Shown in pieces: positions 63,436-64,000 of a stretch of DNA of 64,000 nucleotides (the first letter of the stretch is position 1; each line of letters opens with the position of its first letter). The translations under genes were made by a program, and so were the position numbers. The DNA comes from Panagrolaimus kolymaensis (lineage: Eukaryota; Nematoda; Chromadorea; Rhabditida; Panagrolaimidae), in contig JAJQJQ010000037.1 of the NCBI GenBank assembly GCA_028622995.1, forward strand, positions 868,001 through 932,000, given 5' to 3'. The notes under the pieces are model-generated. The model saw only the letters and a list, made by a program, of their open reading frames with translations. It was not told the origin of the DNA and made no database searches.

Positions 63436-64000
63436 TACTTCCCGTGCATGCGATTCAAAATCCCGTTGGGAATAATTTTAATATATTTAATAATAAATAT
63501 TGAAAACAAAAAAACCTCTGAAAAAAAAAATTCTAATTCAAAACTTAAAAATTTGAATATTTAATATTGGTTTTTAAATTTCAAAGCCACATAACTCGAT
63601 TTGAGCCTTATCTTTCACTAAAGAAATATGTTACCGATTTTATAGGTATTTATGTTATTTATCACTTTTGATGAACAAAATTTTTTTTAAGCTTTCATAC
63701 TTATGTGCTTGGAATTATTTTTACTTTATCAAAGCATTTTTTGCTTTAAGTAATAATTTTTGGATGCTTCCAAATCGGCACCATAGGAACCGTTTTGAAA
63801 AATATCATTGAAAATGGATATAAAAATGCATAAATAATCATAAAAATAAAGCACTTTTACTCTGGAATTTTTTTTCTTATTCAAAAAGTTTTAAACTAAA
63901 TTTTTTTTTTATGGTTGCTTGATGCATCAAATAAATAATTTAATTTCTGGTTGAAGGTCTTATTTGGTAGGGAAATCTCTAAGATTACTCAAATATTTTT
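63436..64000. repeat. Incomplete second-subtype unit at window end
   Basis: This unit keeps the second-subtype C, D and E start but continues past atggttg into a full E instead of breaking off, so it does not begin a third 485+485+872 block. After the anchor at 63951 it has ctctaagatt, the main-type base, where the other second-subtype units have ctctaaaatt. The array continues beyond the edge. Confidence 0.88.

Larger units (their letters stand above)
1..64000. repeat. Satellite DNA array, 874-bp five-monomer unit
   Basis: The whole window is a head-to-tail array with no inversion and no unique insert. The anchor word ttgaaggtct recurs 71 times, from 535 to 63951. Spacing is 874 bp in the great majority, with 695, 1053, 873, 1357, 1842 and 872 bp as the only alternatives. 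Units differ from each other at about zero to three positions over most of the window. Each 874-bp unit is built of five related monomers of about 175 bp. This organisation (nucleosome-sized monomers, higher-order unit, high identity, AT-rich) is that of eukaryotic centromeric or pericentromeric satellites. The satellite family and the host are not recognised. Both ends of the array lie outside the window. Confidence 0.97.

Noticed and set aside
1..64000. CRISPR array
   Set aside because: The repeats are directly adjacent units of hundreds of bases with no unique spacers, far outside CRISPR repeat and spacer sizes.
1..64000. Tandem transposon or retroelement copies
   Set aside because: There are no terminal inverted repeats, long terminal repeats, target-site duplications or transposase/reverse-transcriptase frames. 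Unit edges have no fixed flanks because the array is continuous.
1..64000. Telomeric or ribosomal DNA
   Set aside because: No run of telomere-type hexamers or pentamers is present, and no conserved rRNA or 5S stretch is recognisable in any monomer.

Overview
The whole 64 kb window is one uninterrupted tandem satellite-DNA array on a single orientation, running off both edges. I find no protein-coding gene, RNA gene, CRISPR array, transposon or unique sequence. The DNA is strongly A+T rich (roughly three quarters by eye). Its basic period of 874 bp resolves into five diverged monomers of about 171-181 bp, a nucleosome-sized period typical of eukaryotic centromeric or pericentromeric satellites. 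The window therefore looks like eukaryotic nuclear heterochromatin, plausibly centromeric. Plants and insects both carry AT-rich satellites of this style and I cannot choose between them from the sequence alone.

I use the fixed word ttgaaggtct (first at 535) as the unit boundary. From 535 to 58037 there are 66 units: 53 pentamers (874 bp; two are 873), 7 tetramers (695 bp, one monomer lost) and 6 hexamers (1053 bp, one monomer gained). The step is always 179 bp. These lengths account exactly for the 57,503 bp between 535 and 58038.

Layout: 1-2798 mixed tetramers and one pentamer; 2799-8916 seven pentamers; 8917-11180 tetramer/pentamer alternation; 11181-12927 two pentamers holding a cluster of private changes; 12928-23414 twelve pentamers; 23415-34439 a rearranged zone holding all six hexamers and three tetramers; 34440-58037 twenty-seven pentamers, in which single-base markers show second-level periods of 1748 bp (two units) and 3496 bp (four units); 58038-64000 a different domain. 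There, 872-bp units of a second subtype are mixed with 485-bp truncated units, giving two copies of a 1842-bp higher-order repeat (485+485+872).

Nothing here works together as genes. The biology is the array's own turnover: repeated gain or loss of one monomer with distinguishable junctions, spread of marked variants, nested higher-order repeats, and the takeover of the distal end by a truncated and chimeric subtype. Two perfect palindromes at the same place in monomers A and E, and a 6-bp-stem hairpin in monomer D, are the only candidate functional sites seen. The TTG-started 106-codon open frames repeated through the window are judged to be by-products of the repeat.
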